From: Phycomyces blakesleeanus NRRL 1555(-)
Taxonomy: Eukaryota; Mucoromycota; Mucoromycetes; Mucorales; Phycomycetaceae
Reading direction: 5' to 3'
Length of the DNA: 64,000 nt
NCBI RefSeq assembly: GCF_001638985.1
Contig: NW_017265166.1
Location: forward strand, 372,001-436,000
Part shown: in pieces, positions 49,898-60,059 of the stretch
Position numbering within the stretch: the first letter of the stretch is position 1
How the letters are laid out: the number at the start of each line of letters is the position of its first letter
Notes under the pieces: model-generated
Databases searched by the model: none
Seen by the model: the letters and a program-made list of their open reading frames with translations, nothing else
What the model was told of the DNA's origin: nothing
Position numbers and translations under genes: made by a program

Positions 49898-50897
49898 AAA
49901 AAACCTAAAGAAAAACCAACCAAACAAACAAACTACAGAAAATTCTCTATCTTATAGACATGGGCAATATTTGCTTACTTCTTAAGTAAACCTTGTCAAG
50001 CGGACAGTACCTTATTTCTTCTTCTTCTTCTTCTTCTTTCTCTATATCTCTACACACTATTAAACCTATTGCTCTTATAGTATACAAACCCTTATATATA
50101 TTTATATTTATATATATCCTTTAAAGTTTTACACATCAATAATTTGCAGTGGATTTTCTATATCCAATAAAAAATATATATAGTACAACCTTTTTTATAA
50201 TAATAATAATAATAATCATCATCATCATTGGGTTAGTGACCAATATTATACTTTTTATTATATATATATATATATATTTTTTAAAAAAAAAGAAATCTTT
50301 GTGAGAAAAAGTAGTATCAAAAGCTACAGAAAATCTTACTTTGATAAATTGCTTTAACAAGTATTCACTATTGCAGGTAACATTTAAGAGTTATTATAGT
50401 GATTGCTACATACTGTTTTCCATTTTTAATTAATTATATATAATACACGTCATCCAATTCATCTTCATGAGTTCTTGCCCTACACATACACACAATCTAT
50501 TGAGTCAAAGAATGCTGTACAGTAGGTTATATCAGAAAGAAAGAAGACATATATGACATAGCCTTCAATAGATTGTCCAATAAAAAAAACCCCCCACAAA
50601 TCAAAAAGTATGTCAGTATAGACAACAGTGAAAAAAAAATTGAAGTCATCTTGATTGAATGTAGTTTATTTTTTGCTGTATAGAAAATATATACTTAAAC
50701 AATTGATCGTTTTTAGCTCTCCTTATTTTTAATGATAAACTACTCTCTATATCTATACATTGGTTTGATAGGTTATACTGCTATCTGCTTGTAGTACCAA
50801 GAGTCCTTTTGATTATCTAATTATATATATATTTCACAACTTATATGTCGTACAGGAAATACAATCAACCAATTCATTTTCTCCTTTGTTCTTTCAC
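49898..50897. other. Intergenic, AT-rich
   Basis: Contains (ctt)n at about 50018-50037, (taa)n/(atc)n at 50197-50226 and (ta)n at 50260-50277. No gene seen. Confidence 0.6.
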
Positions 50898-52536
50898 ATG
50901 ACAATCTCTAATGATCTTCAACTCAAAGAAGAAACAAGAACTGGGCCTCTCCAATGCATTCTATCAAGGATGCTTGTAGGTCTTGTTGATGAATGTGGCA
51001 ATCGATTGATGGTGGAGGAGGAATTAGCTTTCTTCAGACTTGCATTTGGAGATCTTAATGTGCTCACCAACCAACATAATCAAATTTATTTTAAAGTAAA
51101 TAGAGACAAGAGTGTATAGATTGCGGCTAATTGAGCAATCTCTTCTTTTTCTATTTGTCAATATTAGCATCCTGCATTCATTGGAAAAAGTGTGTTGAAC
51201 TTGGCTGTATCAAACTTCCTTTCAGCAGAATACCAATGGATAGACCAGGAGAAGATGGAACAAATGTATACTCTTATATTCTCAAACGATAAGCTTTACG
51301 AGATGATCGAGATTTTCTTTGAATTTGATAAATACCGTGTTGATAGCAGTTTGAACGACAATACCGTATTGATAGTCGATGCTTTTATTGGCATACTTTA
51401 TGAACATCATGAGTACTCACTCGGTCGTTGAACAATGGATAACTTCTCTCTTGAAACTATTCTGTCCAGTGATATTTAAGCTTTTACCTAGAGCACTATA
51501 CAATCGGCTTTTTGGATTGGAAAATGAAGAGAATGATGTTTCTATTTTCAAAAAACCTGAAACAACCGAGAAGTTCTTAAACTATGTTGTTCGTGGAAAA
51601 GGGGATATTAGAGCGATAAATATCGAGACTGTACTACCAGCCCCATTGTCCGGGTGGAGCGTGGAGATCAAATACAAACTATCGCCCAAAGCAGAATGGT
51701 ATATACATAGCCGCCATAGTCCCAGTAAGAGGAAGGCGCGTGAGCTAGCTATAATAGATATCGTGTCGTATTATTACAAGAACCCAGAGATGATCCACAG
51801 TCATCACCTACCGTCCCTCAATTCCCGTGAAAGCCCTGAAAATGTATTACTCATACCATACGAAGACTATTATGACATAGAACTTTCTCTCAAATCTCTT
51901 ATGATCTTAAAGCCGGTTGTAAAAAAAGAAGATATTTTGGAGGGAGCTGGTTACAAAAGGAGAATAATGTTTTTGGATGCTGACGACGACGACAATGATT
52001 TGATGGTTGCACTGCTAGGTGACTTATTGGCAAAGGATATTGCAGAAAAGCTAAGTGTTGAGGAGAGCTTATCGAAGAATGACTCCCACAATCCTAATAA
52101 GGAACCAAGCATATCCCAAAACCTATATCCTCGCTCTACCGATTATATTGATCCTTGCTACTTAACCAAGCCTCCTGATTCATCTATCAGAGATATTAAG
52201 CATGATATATCTACTTTTAGCGTGTACAAACAAGAAGATCTTGACAGTGTAAAAGCGGCAATTGCTCAGAGGCCTAGATTAAAAAGGGCTTTAAACGATA
52301 ATACTCGACAAAGACAGCCAAAGGATTACATTGAGAGGATCAAATATATATTAGGCGCTGATATAACAATAACTCTAGAAAGCTTTGGGCCCCAGCACTC
52401 ACTTTTATTTAAAGCTACATGTCTCTTCAGATTAAGTAAATTTGAAATCGTCACAAAGGCAGTGCTGTCTAAGAAAAGTGAAGCTGAAATGCAAGCTTAC
52501 CGGAATTTGATCGATCTTTTGAAAGAGCAAAAATAA
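50898..52536 (+). CDS. R3B2-like atypical RNase III with two dsRBD-like domains (frame broken)
   Basis: Exon 1 is 50898-51095 and exon 2 starts at 51168. Frame 1 of exon 2 stops at TGA 51429-51431, and the same protein continues at once in the +1 frame from GAA 51430 to 52536; together about 521 aa. Residues about 45-165 match an RNase III domain (LAFFRLAFGDL, HPAFIGKSVLNLAVSNFL, IFSNDKLYEM, NTVLIVDAFIGILYE, EQWI). The signature ERLEFLGD is replaced by HPAFIGK, so the two Glu and the Asp are lost, and the later DxxE has become DAFI. It is probably not a classical dsRNA cleaver. Residues about 202-270 resemble a dsRBD (WSVEIKYKL ... SKRKARELAIIDIV). The last 70 residues are a clearer dsRBD (GPQHSLLFKATCLF ... 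SKKSEAEMQAYRNLIDLL). One degenerate RNase III domain plus two dsRBDs is the architecture of Mucor R3B2, of the non-canonical RNAi pathway. No splice solution repairs the frame: no GT/AG pair nearby has the needed length. Confidence 0.7.
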
Positions 52537-52981
52537 TGATGGACTACTAAAATAAAGTAAAATAAAACAAACCAGGTTTGCAATGTTTTTGCTTCATAAT
52601 TTATAAACCAGTAAAAGTATTCATGTGAAGCCCAATCATCTATACACACACACACACACATATATATATACAAAAAATTGGTCATACTATTAGTCAGTCC
52701 AACACTGTTTATTCACCTAGTATGTGTAGTAAATTTATTCCACTCAATAGGCATAAACATCCTATCTGATATTGATTCTAGGGGAGAATATACATACTTT
52801 GGGGATAGGCACTTTTAGTCAGCTAATTGTTGAATACAAGTCTAATGAGAAACATTAGTACGACTATATATACATAAATCCAATATGCAAAATATTACGA
52901 CCATTATAAGAATAGGCTTTAATGTAAGAGTTTTGATAAAATGCTCATAAAAAAACAGGCTTAAAGTATCGTATACATGGA
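52537..52981. other. Short convergent spacer
   Basis: Holds (ca)n(ta)n at 52645-52668. No gene. It separates the convergent 3' ends of the RNase III-like gene and F-box gene 2. Confidence 0.6.
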
Positions 52982-54895
52982 TCAATGTAGACTATCAAAC
53001 ATTTTCTGCCACGTATGTTCATTACTGAACCATTTTCCAGTAATCGTATGACGCTCTAAACTTCCGCACTGCAGCATAACGTATCCATTAGGTAGACTAT
53101 CGCTCCAATTCTTTTTTGTAAAATATCCAACATCAGTATACGGAACCGTCATATTCTTAGAGAAGATCCGACTACTCTTAAAACTACTAAAGTACTTGAT
53201 AGCCATCTCGCTTTCGTTTCGTGCTAGATTCCAAACCTCAGAAGACCATTCATCCCTGCAAAATGTATTGTATACTGTGTAGAACCAACTCGTTTTCTTG
53301 TATATTTCCAAGAGCCCGTTCTGGGCGGACTCATTGTCTATTTGACGATCGCAGTAAGGACTTTTCTCGAAAAGATTCTCGGATATACAGATAAGGTTTA
53401 TAGTCCGGCTATCAATGTTGGCATTTAGAGATGTGGTAAATAAGACTTGGTGAAGTTGAAGAGTCTGAAGGTGAGTGTAAGACATGTCAATAACAAGACT
53501 TCCTGTGTTTTCAGAGATATCACCAGACACCGTAGATTTGCTAAGGCACATGTGCTCCAATCTCCTGCACCGAAAAGAAATATATTCAAGTATGCTAGCA
53601 GAAATAGATAGCTTTCCGATAATCAGCATACGTAGCGAATGTATATTTGAAGCTGTCAATGTAGATGTAGGTGCTGATGCAAATGAATCAGGACCAACAG
53701 AGAGTAGCCCAGAATCTACTTTTAGTCTTTTGAGAGAGACGCAGTGATCCAAAAGAACGTCCAATGCAACAGAAGAACGACGGACATCAATGTACATATC
53801 AACCAGACAAGGGTAATGATCCATGGACTCCGTGATTATCCAATTTCTAGAATAGCTGGTACATTCTTTAATATAAAGTGTCTCTAAAGTCTTTGAATAC
53901 GAATTAAAAGACTCTTTGATAACATCTCGGATTGTAACAGCAGTGTTTATATACGAATAGGCAAAGTAATCGATGTATCTGACTGGAATATCAAAGAAAC
54001 GAAATAATTTCCAAATGATAGGTTCCAATTGCCTTGAATTCTCTTCGACGTTTATTTTGACTGTGTTCAAGCGTTTTAGGACGGCCGAATCCATTCTGAG
54101 CATCAATTTGGACTGACTGGCAAGTTCATCAGACGTATCGTTGTGTTCAAAGGTCAACTCCTCCAGTACTTGTAGACTTGGATATTTGAAAGCAAAGTAA
54201 CACAACCATCCATATGTTGAATTCCGGACATTAAAATGCACGCTTCTTACGCTGGGTGCTGGTGTTACGTCGATGATTCTCACAAGATCGTCTGCTGTGA
54301 GGACAGGAGGTTGTACTTCTAGTCTGATGCTCTCCAGGTGAGGCATATAATCATGGATCTTATCAATATCTTCCAATGTAATTGACGGCGAAATGACTCC
54401 ACAATCTTGATCTAAGTTCAATATCTTAAGGTTTGGTAAAAAAGGGAATACGCGCATAAATTCCCTAATCGGATCAATGTCTTCCCAGTCAGACAGGTCT
54501 ACGTGTAGCTGTGTAAGAGATTCCCATAATCTCCAATCTGCCTGTGTTCCAAAGCCGTCTTCGCTTATAGAAGAATTCGAGCAGTAAAGGCGATCTAGGT
54601 TTGGCAATAGCTGCTGAATAAGAAGAAGCTGGTCATCGGCAATACATATATTCCCGTTCAAAGTTAAGGCTCGGACATGCCGGCCGTTTCTTTTGTAAAC
54701 ACTGTGTTTAGCTGATTCTATATTGCAAATTCCGTCCAGAGAGTTTTGGCAAGATATATTAATATTATTCCACAATGATTCTTCAAGAGCTGTCCTCCAT
54801 GAACTGAATGCATCGATACAATTGATCTTGTCTTTGTAAAAAAGAAACTTTACAATTGTAGCGATAATCTCGAACGGAAGATCCTGCGCAATCAT
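52982..54895 (-). CDS. F-box/LRR-type protein (paralog 2)
   Basis: Uninterrupted ORF of 637 aa. The F-box is at residues 4-45 (LPFEIIATIVKFLFYKDKINC, then SSWRTALEESLWNN). Irregular leucine-rich repeats follow (LLPNLDRLYCSNS, LTQLHVDLSDW, LEELTFEHND, LHSLRMLIIG-type segments). The C-terminus WSDSLPNGYVMLQCGSLERH matches WKDNLNNGYAMFKYGSL of paralog 1. Overall layout and several LRR blocks (TYGWLCYFAFKYPSLQVLEE versus TYEWLYYIAIKFPNISILKT) confirm common descent. Unlike paralog 1 it has no intron near the C-terminus, and it has an insertion of about 60 residues there. Likely SCF adaptor with unknown substrate. Confidence 0.85.
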   Translation of the reverse strand: MIAQDLPFEIIATIVKFLFYKDKINCIDAFSSWRTALEESLWNNINISCQNSLDGICNIESAKHSVYKRNGRHVRALTLNGNICIADDQLLLIQQLLPNLDRLYCSNSSISEDGFGTQADWRLWESLTQLHVDLSDWEDIDPIREFMRVFPFLPNLKILNLDQDCGVISPSITLEDIDKIHDYMPHLESIRLEVQPPVLTADDLVRIIDVTPAPSVRSVHFNVRNSTYGWLCYFAFKYPSLQVLEELTFEHNDTSDELASQSKLMLRMDSAVLKRLNTVKINVEENSRQLEPIIWKLFRFFDIPVRYIDYFAYSYINTAVTIRDVIKESFNSYSKTLETLYIKECTSYSRNWIITESMDHYPCLVDMYIDVRRSSVALDVLLDHCVSLKRLKVDSGLLSVGPDSFASAPTSTLTASNIHSLRMLIIGKLSISASILEYISFRCRRLEHMCLSKSTVSGDISENTGSLVIDMSYTHLQTLQLHQVLFTTSLNANIDSRTINLICISENLFEKSPYCDRQIDNESAQNGLLEIYKKTSWFYTVYNTFCRDEWSSEVWNLARNESEMAIKYFSSFKSSRIFSKNMTVPYTDVGYFTKKNWSDSLPNGYVMLQCGSLERHTITGKWFSNEHTWQKMFDSLH

Positions 54896-55490
54896 TTTTA
54901 TATATAAAAAAGAGAGAAAGAAAAAGAAACCGGTCTATTATTCTCAAATGATAGTAACTTTGGTTCCTTTATTGTTTTATTCAATCTGTGAAATGTTACA
55001 TAACAGTAACGAATGACGGCCCAGCTTCTGATCTCTTCCTTACTCTTATAATGATAAGGAATTACACCCTCAAACAAATGATACTTTTGTCCCATACGTT
55101 TGCTGTATTTTTCTTTCTTTCTTCTTCTGAAAGTAAAGCTCAACAAATCCTAGTGTTTAATTGAATAAATTATGCTTACATGTTACTATTATTTTCAACC
55201 TATATGTCTACCTACTTTTAAAATATTGATAGTCAAAACCTAATTGTAAGCACTGTTTTTCTTTATTATATACTGTTATTAAAATAATGTTACCATAAAG
55301 AAAAACTTGCTCAGCATATATCACAGTCAGTGTTTGATTTAATTAGAGTGTCGTCAAGAGCATACACAGCCGTTTATCTAAGCCTGAAGCTATATGTTTT
55401 TTATTGCTCGAATGTTTTAGTGAAAAGCCGAATTTAGATATTTGTTAAATGATTGTCTAAAAAAGTTGGTTAAATGGTCTTCTACATCAA
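54896..55490. other. Upstream region of F-box gene 2, AT-rich
   Basis: No gene. From about 55430 the sequence weakly matches the minus strand of 56359-56410, so the foldback element may extend outward here. A 16-base direct repeat (tggtcttctacatcaa) at 55475-55490 and 55491-55506 marks the arm boundary. Confidence 0.5.
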
Positions 55491-56358
55491 TGGTCTTCTA
55501 CATCAAAAACTTTATTAATGTCCCAAAAGAAAAGTTAATGAATAGGCCTCAATATAGCATTTTACGGAACTTATATAGGTTTTATGTAACAATAAGCTGT
55601 AGTACACTTCCAAAAACAGGTCTATTTTTAAGAAAAAGAATTATTTAATTAATAGCCCCAAAAGTGGAAGATAGTTCGAAGAAGTAGTATGTACCACACT
55701 TTTACTGAAATCACTTAATATAATATTGCAGCATATAAAGTAGTTTTTAACTCGGCTCAATAGGAGTCTGTGTTTGGTGCTCATATCTCTTAATATATCC
55801 AATCCTTCTTTCACGTACTAGGAACGAATTTGTAATACATCGAAAGAGAAATTCGGTATAATAAGAAATACGAGTACCAAACACAGCTTGTTAATTTCAG
55901 GAGAGATACTATTGGGGTTTCAAGGCTTTGTTATTGCCTTTTGCTTGCTACTTCATACTACTTTATATTGTTTCATTTTGCAATATAATTATTATATACT
56001 TTAATAAAATCAAAACACATTATATAATAATAACATAAGAGGTAAACTCTGCCGTTTACAATATAAATATCTTTCAGTTTAACAAGACTTACACTGAGAA
56101 GCAAGTAAAATATAATATAAGCGATTCTTAGAACGGCATTCTAGTAAAAGTGTGGTACATACTACTTCTTCGAACTATCTTCCACTTTTGGGGCTATTAA
56201 TTAAATAATTCTTTTTCTTAAAAATAGACCTGTTTTTGGAAGTGTACTACAGCTTATTGTTACATAAAACCTATATAAGTTCCGTAAAATGCTATATTGA
56301 GGCCTATTCATTAACTTTTCTTTTGGGACATTAATAAAGTTTTTGATGTAGAAGACCA
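55491..56358. mobile_element. Foldback element with 216-bp identical inverted arms
   Basis: Positions 55491-55706 are, as read here, an exact reverse complement of 56143-56358, around a 436-bp spacer (55707-56142). The arms begin tggtcttctacatcaaaaac and end taccacacttttact. The spacer holds a second, imperfect inverted repeat (ctgtgtttggtgctcat near 55768 against tacgagtaccaaacacag near 55880). No ORF is present. This fits a foldback or MITE-type element, or a locus able to give a hairpin RNA of more than 200 bp. Confidence 0.85.
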
Positions 56359-59300
56359 AAAACATTTATTTAGACAAACCACCGTGGATGAAAAATCTAA
56401 ATTTTCTATTTAAATTTACAAATTCAGTGATTTTACACAAACTGCTGTGGATACTCTTAGTATAGTGGCCCCTCAATAATTTCAAGGCTCTGGCGGCCCC
56501 CACTATTAAAAACAGGGCTAGACTTTCACGATTCTCGTTAAGTTCACTTTTACGATCATTTTTGGTCTTGAATCCTTAACGAGGAAGTATTTCAGTCAAT
56601 CAAGTTATGATAATTCTTATCTGTCAGCTCTTTTTTTTATTGTATATAGGGTTACTTCTAGCAAAACATGCTTTGACACACACACACTCTCTCTACCTTC
56701 ATCGGAAGATATATAATCTGCACTCGCTAATTTCTTTCTTCGATAATTTCAAGGCACTTGTGCTGCTATCCGACTTAACCATCTATGTTTTTAGATTCGT
56801 TTCAATTTCTTCTTTGAAACTTTTTATACTAGAAGCTTTGCATCCTTCTCCTCGGGGAGGGGGTATTGACCTATGTTAAGCTCTATGTATCTTTTCCCTA
56901 CTGCTAATAGTGTGTATAGAAAGGACAAATATAACAAGAAGTATGCTTATAACTATCGCGAAGAGTTGTTATAAGTCAGTGACGATGAAATAAATGTATA
57001 AACAAAAGTAAATAAGGGATTTGATCAATAAAATAAAGATAGATAAGAATTCTGTTTTATTATTGCTTCATCTGAAGACTTTTATATGTGAACAATATAT
57101 ACTACTTTGTTATAAAGCTCTATTAAAGCAGTACCAATGATGAAATACAATGCACAAGGGTATGCCTTGTGCAAGGGGATTGAAGGAAATCCTGCAAAGA
57201 GCGTCATACTTCTTTGCAGGATATTCGTGGTCTGAGCGGAACCAAAAGAACACACACAGTGTCACAAATCACTTAGTAATAACTACTTAGCAAACATCGT
57301 CTCTTAGTCATTCACCAATTTTATCATATATCTCAAAACATATAAATATCTCAAACATTCCAAAAAATAAACATTATCTTTATCTTCATATTCGTTCTAT
57401 TCCTATTCTCTTTTTGTGTGACTTCTCGAACATTACATGAGAAGGTCTATGTCACAAGATATCTAACTTTTGAACACTCCAAATTGATGCCTTTTGGAGT
57501 GTCTGGTTTATGTATTCAACTAAAAAAAATTGTACTTTTAGAAACAACTCGTATTTTTGCTATTGGGCATTTAAAGAGCTTATTGAAGTGGTGCAAGTTT
57601 CCCGAATTTCAGGGTTCTATGCTTTTTGAGAGTGAAAAAATCGGATATTTTGATCAAAATTCGAGTAATTGTAATATAATAAACCTCGAAGAGGTGGATC
57701 ACAATGTGTCTCACCAGGTTACTTAAAGCCAAAAAAAAAACATTGCTTATTTGATTCGATTTTTAATTTTCTATAATTGAAAAGCTATGATTACCATTGG
57801 TGTGCATTTGCATATGCTTGTAGAAATCTTAAAAAATATCATTTCCAGTACACTCATATTTAATCGACCATAGAAAAGGTTCATTTATACAAAGGCTCCG
57901 TGCTTCAAACTAAAATAGTCTCAAGCGAACCAAAGCTAGACTATGAGCCTCAAAGTAATAAGCGGAATCATACTATACAGTACTGTAGCGCATTATATTG
58001 TATTACAAAACAAAAGTTATAAATCAAAGCCTTTAATCCAACAGAGTATTATTTCTAGGTTATTCGTGCATCCAGTTGAGTTCGGTATACAAGCACAAAA
58101 TATCAAAAGCACTAGATCCTATAAATCGATAATTAGTAATCGATAGCGTCTTGCTCCCAAACAAACAAAACCTATACGTTCAGTAGCAGTAGATTGTCTC
58201 TTTGCTTTCATATTGTGCCGTCAGTCAGTCTGAGCAATAACAGAAAAAAATAGTAAATAAGCAGAGCCTTTAAAAGGTGATTTATATATATGTAATAGCC
58301 ATTTTACTAGCTTGATCTATCTGTGACCAGGCTAGCACAATTGCAAGCACCACTACTTTTTCATGGTGTATAATGTAACTTATATAAATAATTATAATTA
58401 TCGATAGAATGGTGTATATTTGAACACATATAAATGTAAAGTGTTTCAGGCAGTTGGGTTATTCTGTATTAATTTCTCAGTTGGATTATGATTGGTTTAT
58501 AAAGTAGTACAAACCAAGGTCGATTGACAAACACTAGGCTAGACCCTGTTCTTCTTTTTACTTTTATTTTACTCTAAGAACGATGCTTTAACTTGAGGTA
58601 CCAACGACTTTCAATAGTCAGGCTGTCAATCCCTTCATACTGAAGCACTGAAAGTACTTTTATTTCAAGAAAGTATTCCTACACTTTGTGTTTATTAACT
58701 CAAGACACTGGTGAAAAAGCTAGAAGAAAAATGGAAGTCTTTCACACGAAAGAAAAGAAAAGATATAAGCAGCAATTTTTTTCGGGGGTGCTTCTTAAAC
58801 TAATAAAGTCACAGCATGTGAAACAAACAAACAAGAAAACAAACAAATAAATATACACAAGACTTTAATTAAAGCTTTATAATCAACACAACTTTACACT
58901 TCTTTATTGTAGTTTAACGTCTAGCCGATTAATACTTTGTATATCAGTAGTACAGCTAAAATGAACACAGAGGCATATATAGTGTCTCGACAAGTGGCTG
59001 TTCAAAAGCATAAGCCTTGTTAACAGAATCACAACAGAAAGTAGAATAAAAAAGGGGATGGGGGTCCATAGCAACTGAATAATTTGACATGCATATAGTC
59101 CACCAATCGGAAGACATCATTTAAATGTTTTCATGCTAAAGTAAAGTCTGGACCACTATTGCTACTATGCTCCTCTAAGCCCCATGACACATGTGATGCT
59201 GCACGGACAGCACGGACCTTATGTGACATAAAAAGAACTAAAACAAAAAAAGAGGCAAAAGAAAAAAACAAAAAGTAAAACAAGTGCCTGCACAGCACGT

Positions 59301-60059
59301 CCTTCAGAATATAAGTGATACTTCTTTAAAACCCAAAACCCATATTTTAAGCATAGATATTAAATAAAGAAGTAAAATAGTAATAATATATACATGCTGT
59401 CAAGGCTAAAAGATAAAAGAAAACCGAAAAAGGAATAAGAAAAAAACCGAATTTTATAATATATTATCAAACTATCATAATAAAAATAATAAAAAAGAAC
59501 AGCAACTCATGATTGAGACGTCATGAGTTTTATAAAAAAAAAACACCTATCCAAACAGAACGCGTCAAAACAACTCTCTTCCACATACCATTAATACTTT
59601 ATACACTTCTTTACTGCTCTCTCACAAACTGCTTTAATCAACATAGACGTTAAAGACGAATCATGACCAATACAAATCCATTTTGCTAGTCAAATCTCAG
59701 GCTTTTATCATATGTAAAACAGTCAGTAGCAAGATATAAGACAACATGTCAAAGCCAGTACACAGCAAAAATGAAATACTGAGGTCCAACACTGGTTTGA
59801 CCATCAATCCATCCAAAGCCTATTCACACTCAGAAACAAGAGATAAACTGACAGGACTTACTATATTTCAAGGAGTATATGATATTCATCAAAGACACAC
59901 ATTGTGAAGATTATATTTGTCTAGTCTTTTGACAAACAAGGTCAACGATAAAAAAATAAGATCTCCATCCAGGCCTACAGGTATATAAAGGCTCGTTGAT
60001 TAATCATTCACTGTCTTTGATATTTCTGTAGAGACTTTTCAGGCAAAGTCAAGCAATCA
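56359..60059. other. Intergenic, repeat-rich, no clear gene
   Basis: About 3.7 kb without a credible coding region. The plus-strand ORFs at 57418-57726 and 57943-58146 lack splice partners, motifs and protein-like composition. Two adjacent perfect stem-loops lie at 57150-57221. From about 59960 degenerate units of the downstream array begin (ctccatccaggcctacaggt). Confidence 0.5.
57150..57221. other. Two adjacent stem-loops
   Basis: The first is gcacaagg-gtatg-ccttgtgc at 57152-57172 and the second cctgcaaag-(agcgtcatact)-tctttgcagg at 57193-57221. Both stems are 8-10 bp. Possible small structured RNA or remnant of a palindromic element; function unknown. Confidence 0.4.

Noticed and set aside
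51379..52536. Separate gene starting at ATG 51379
   Set aside because: The ATG lies inside conserved RNase III sequence read in another frame, and the downstream frame continues the RNase III helix (EQWI) directly. One disrupted gene explains it better than two.
57418..57726. 102-codon plus-strand ORF
   Set aside because: Starts at a non-ATG codon, has no splice partners or recognisable motif, and lies in repeat-rich spacer. It includes a cactccaaa/tttggagtg hairpin.
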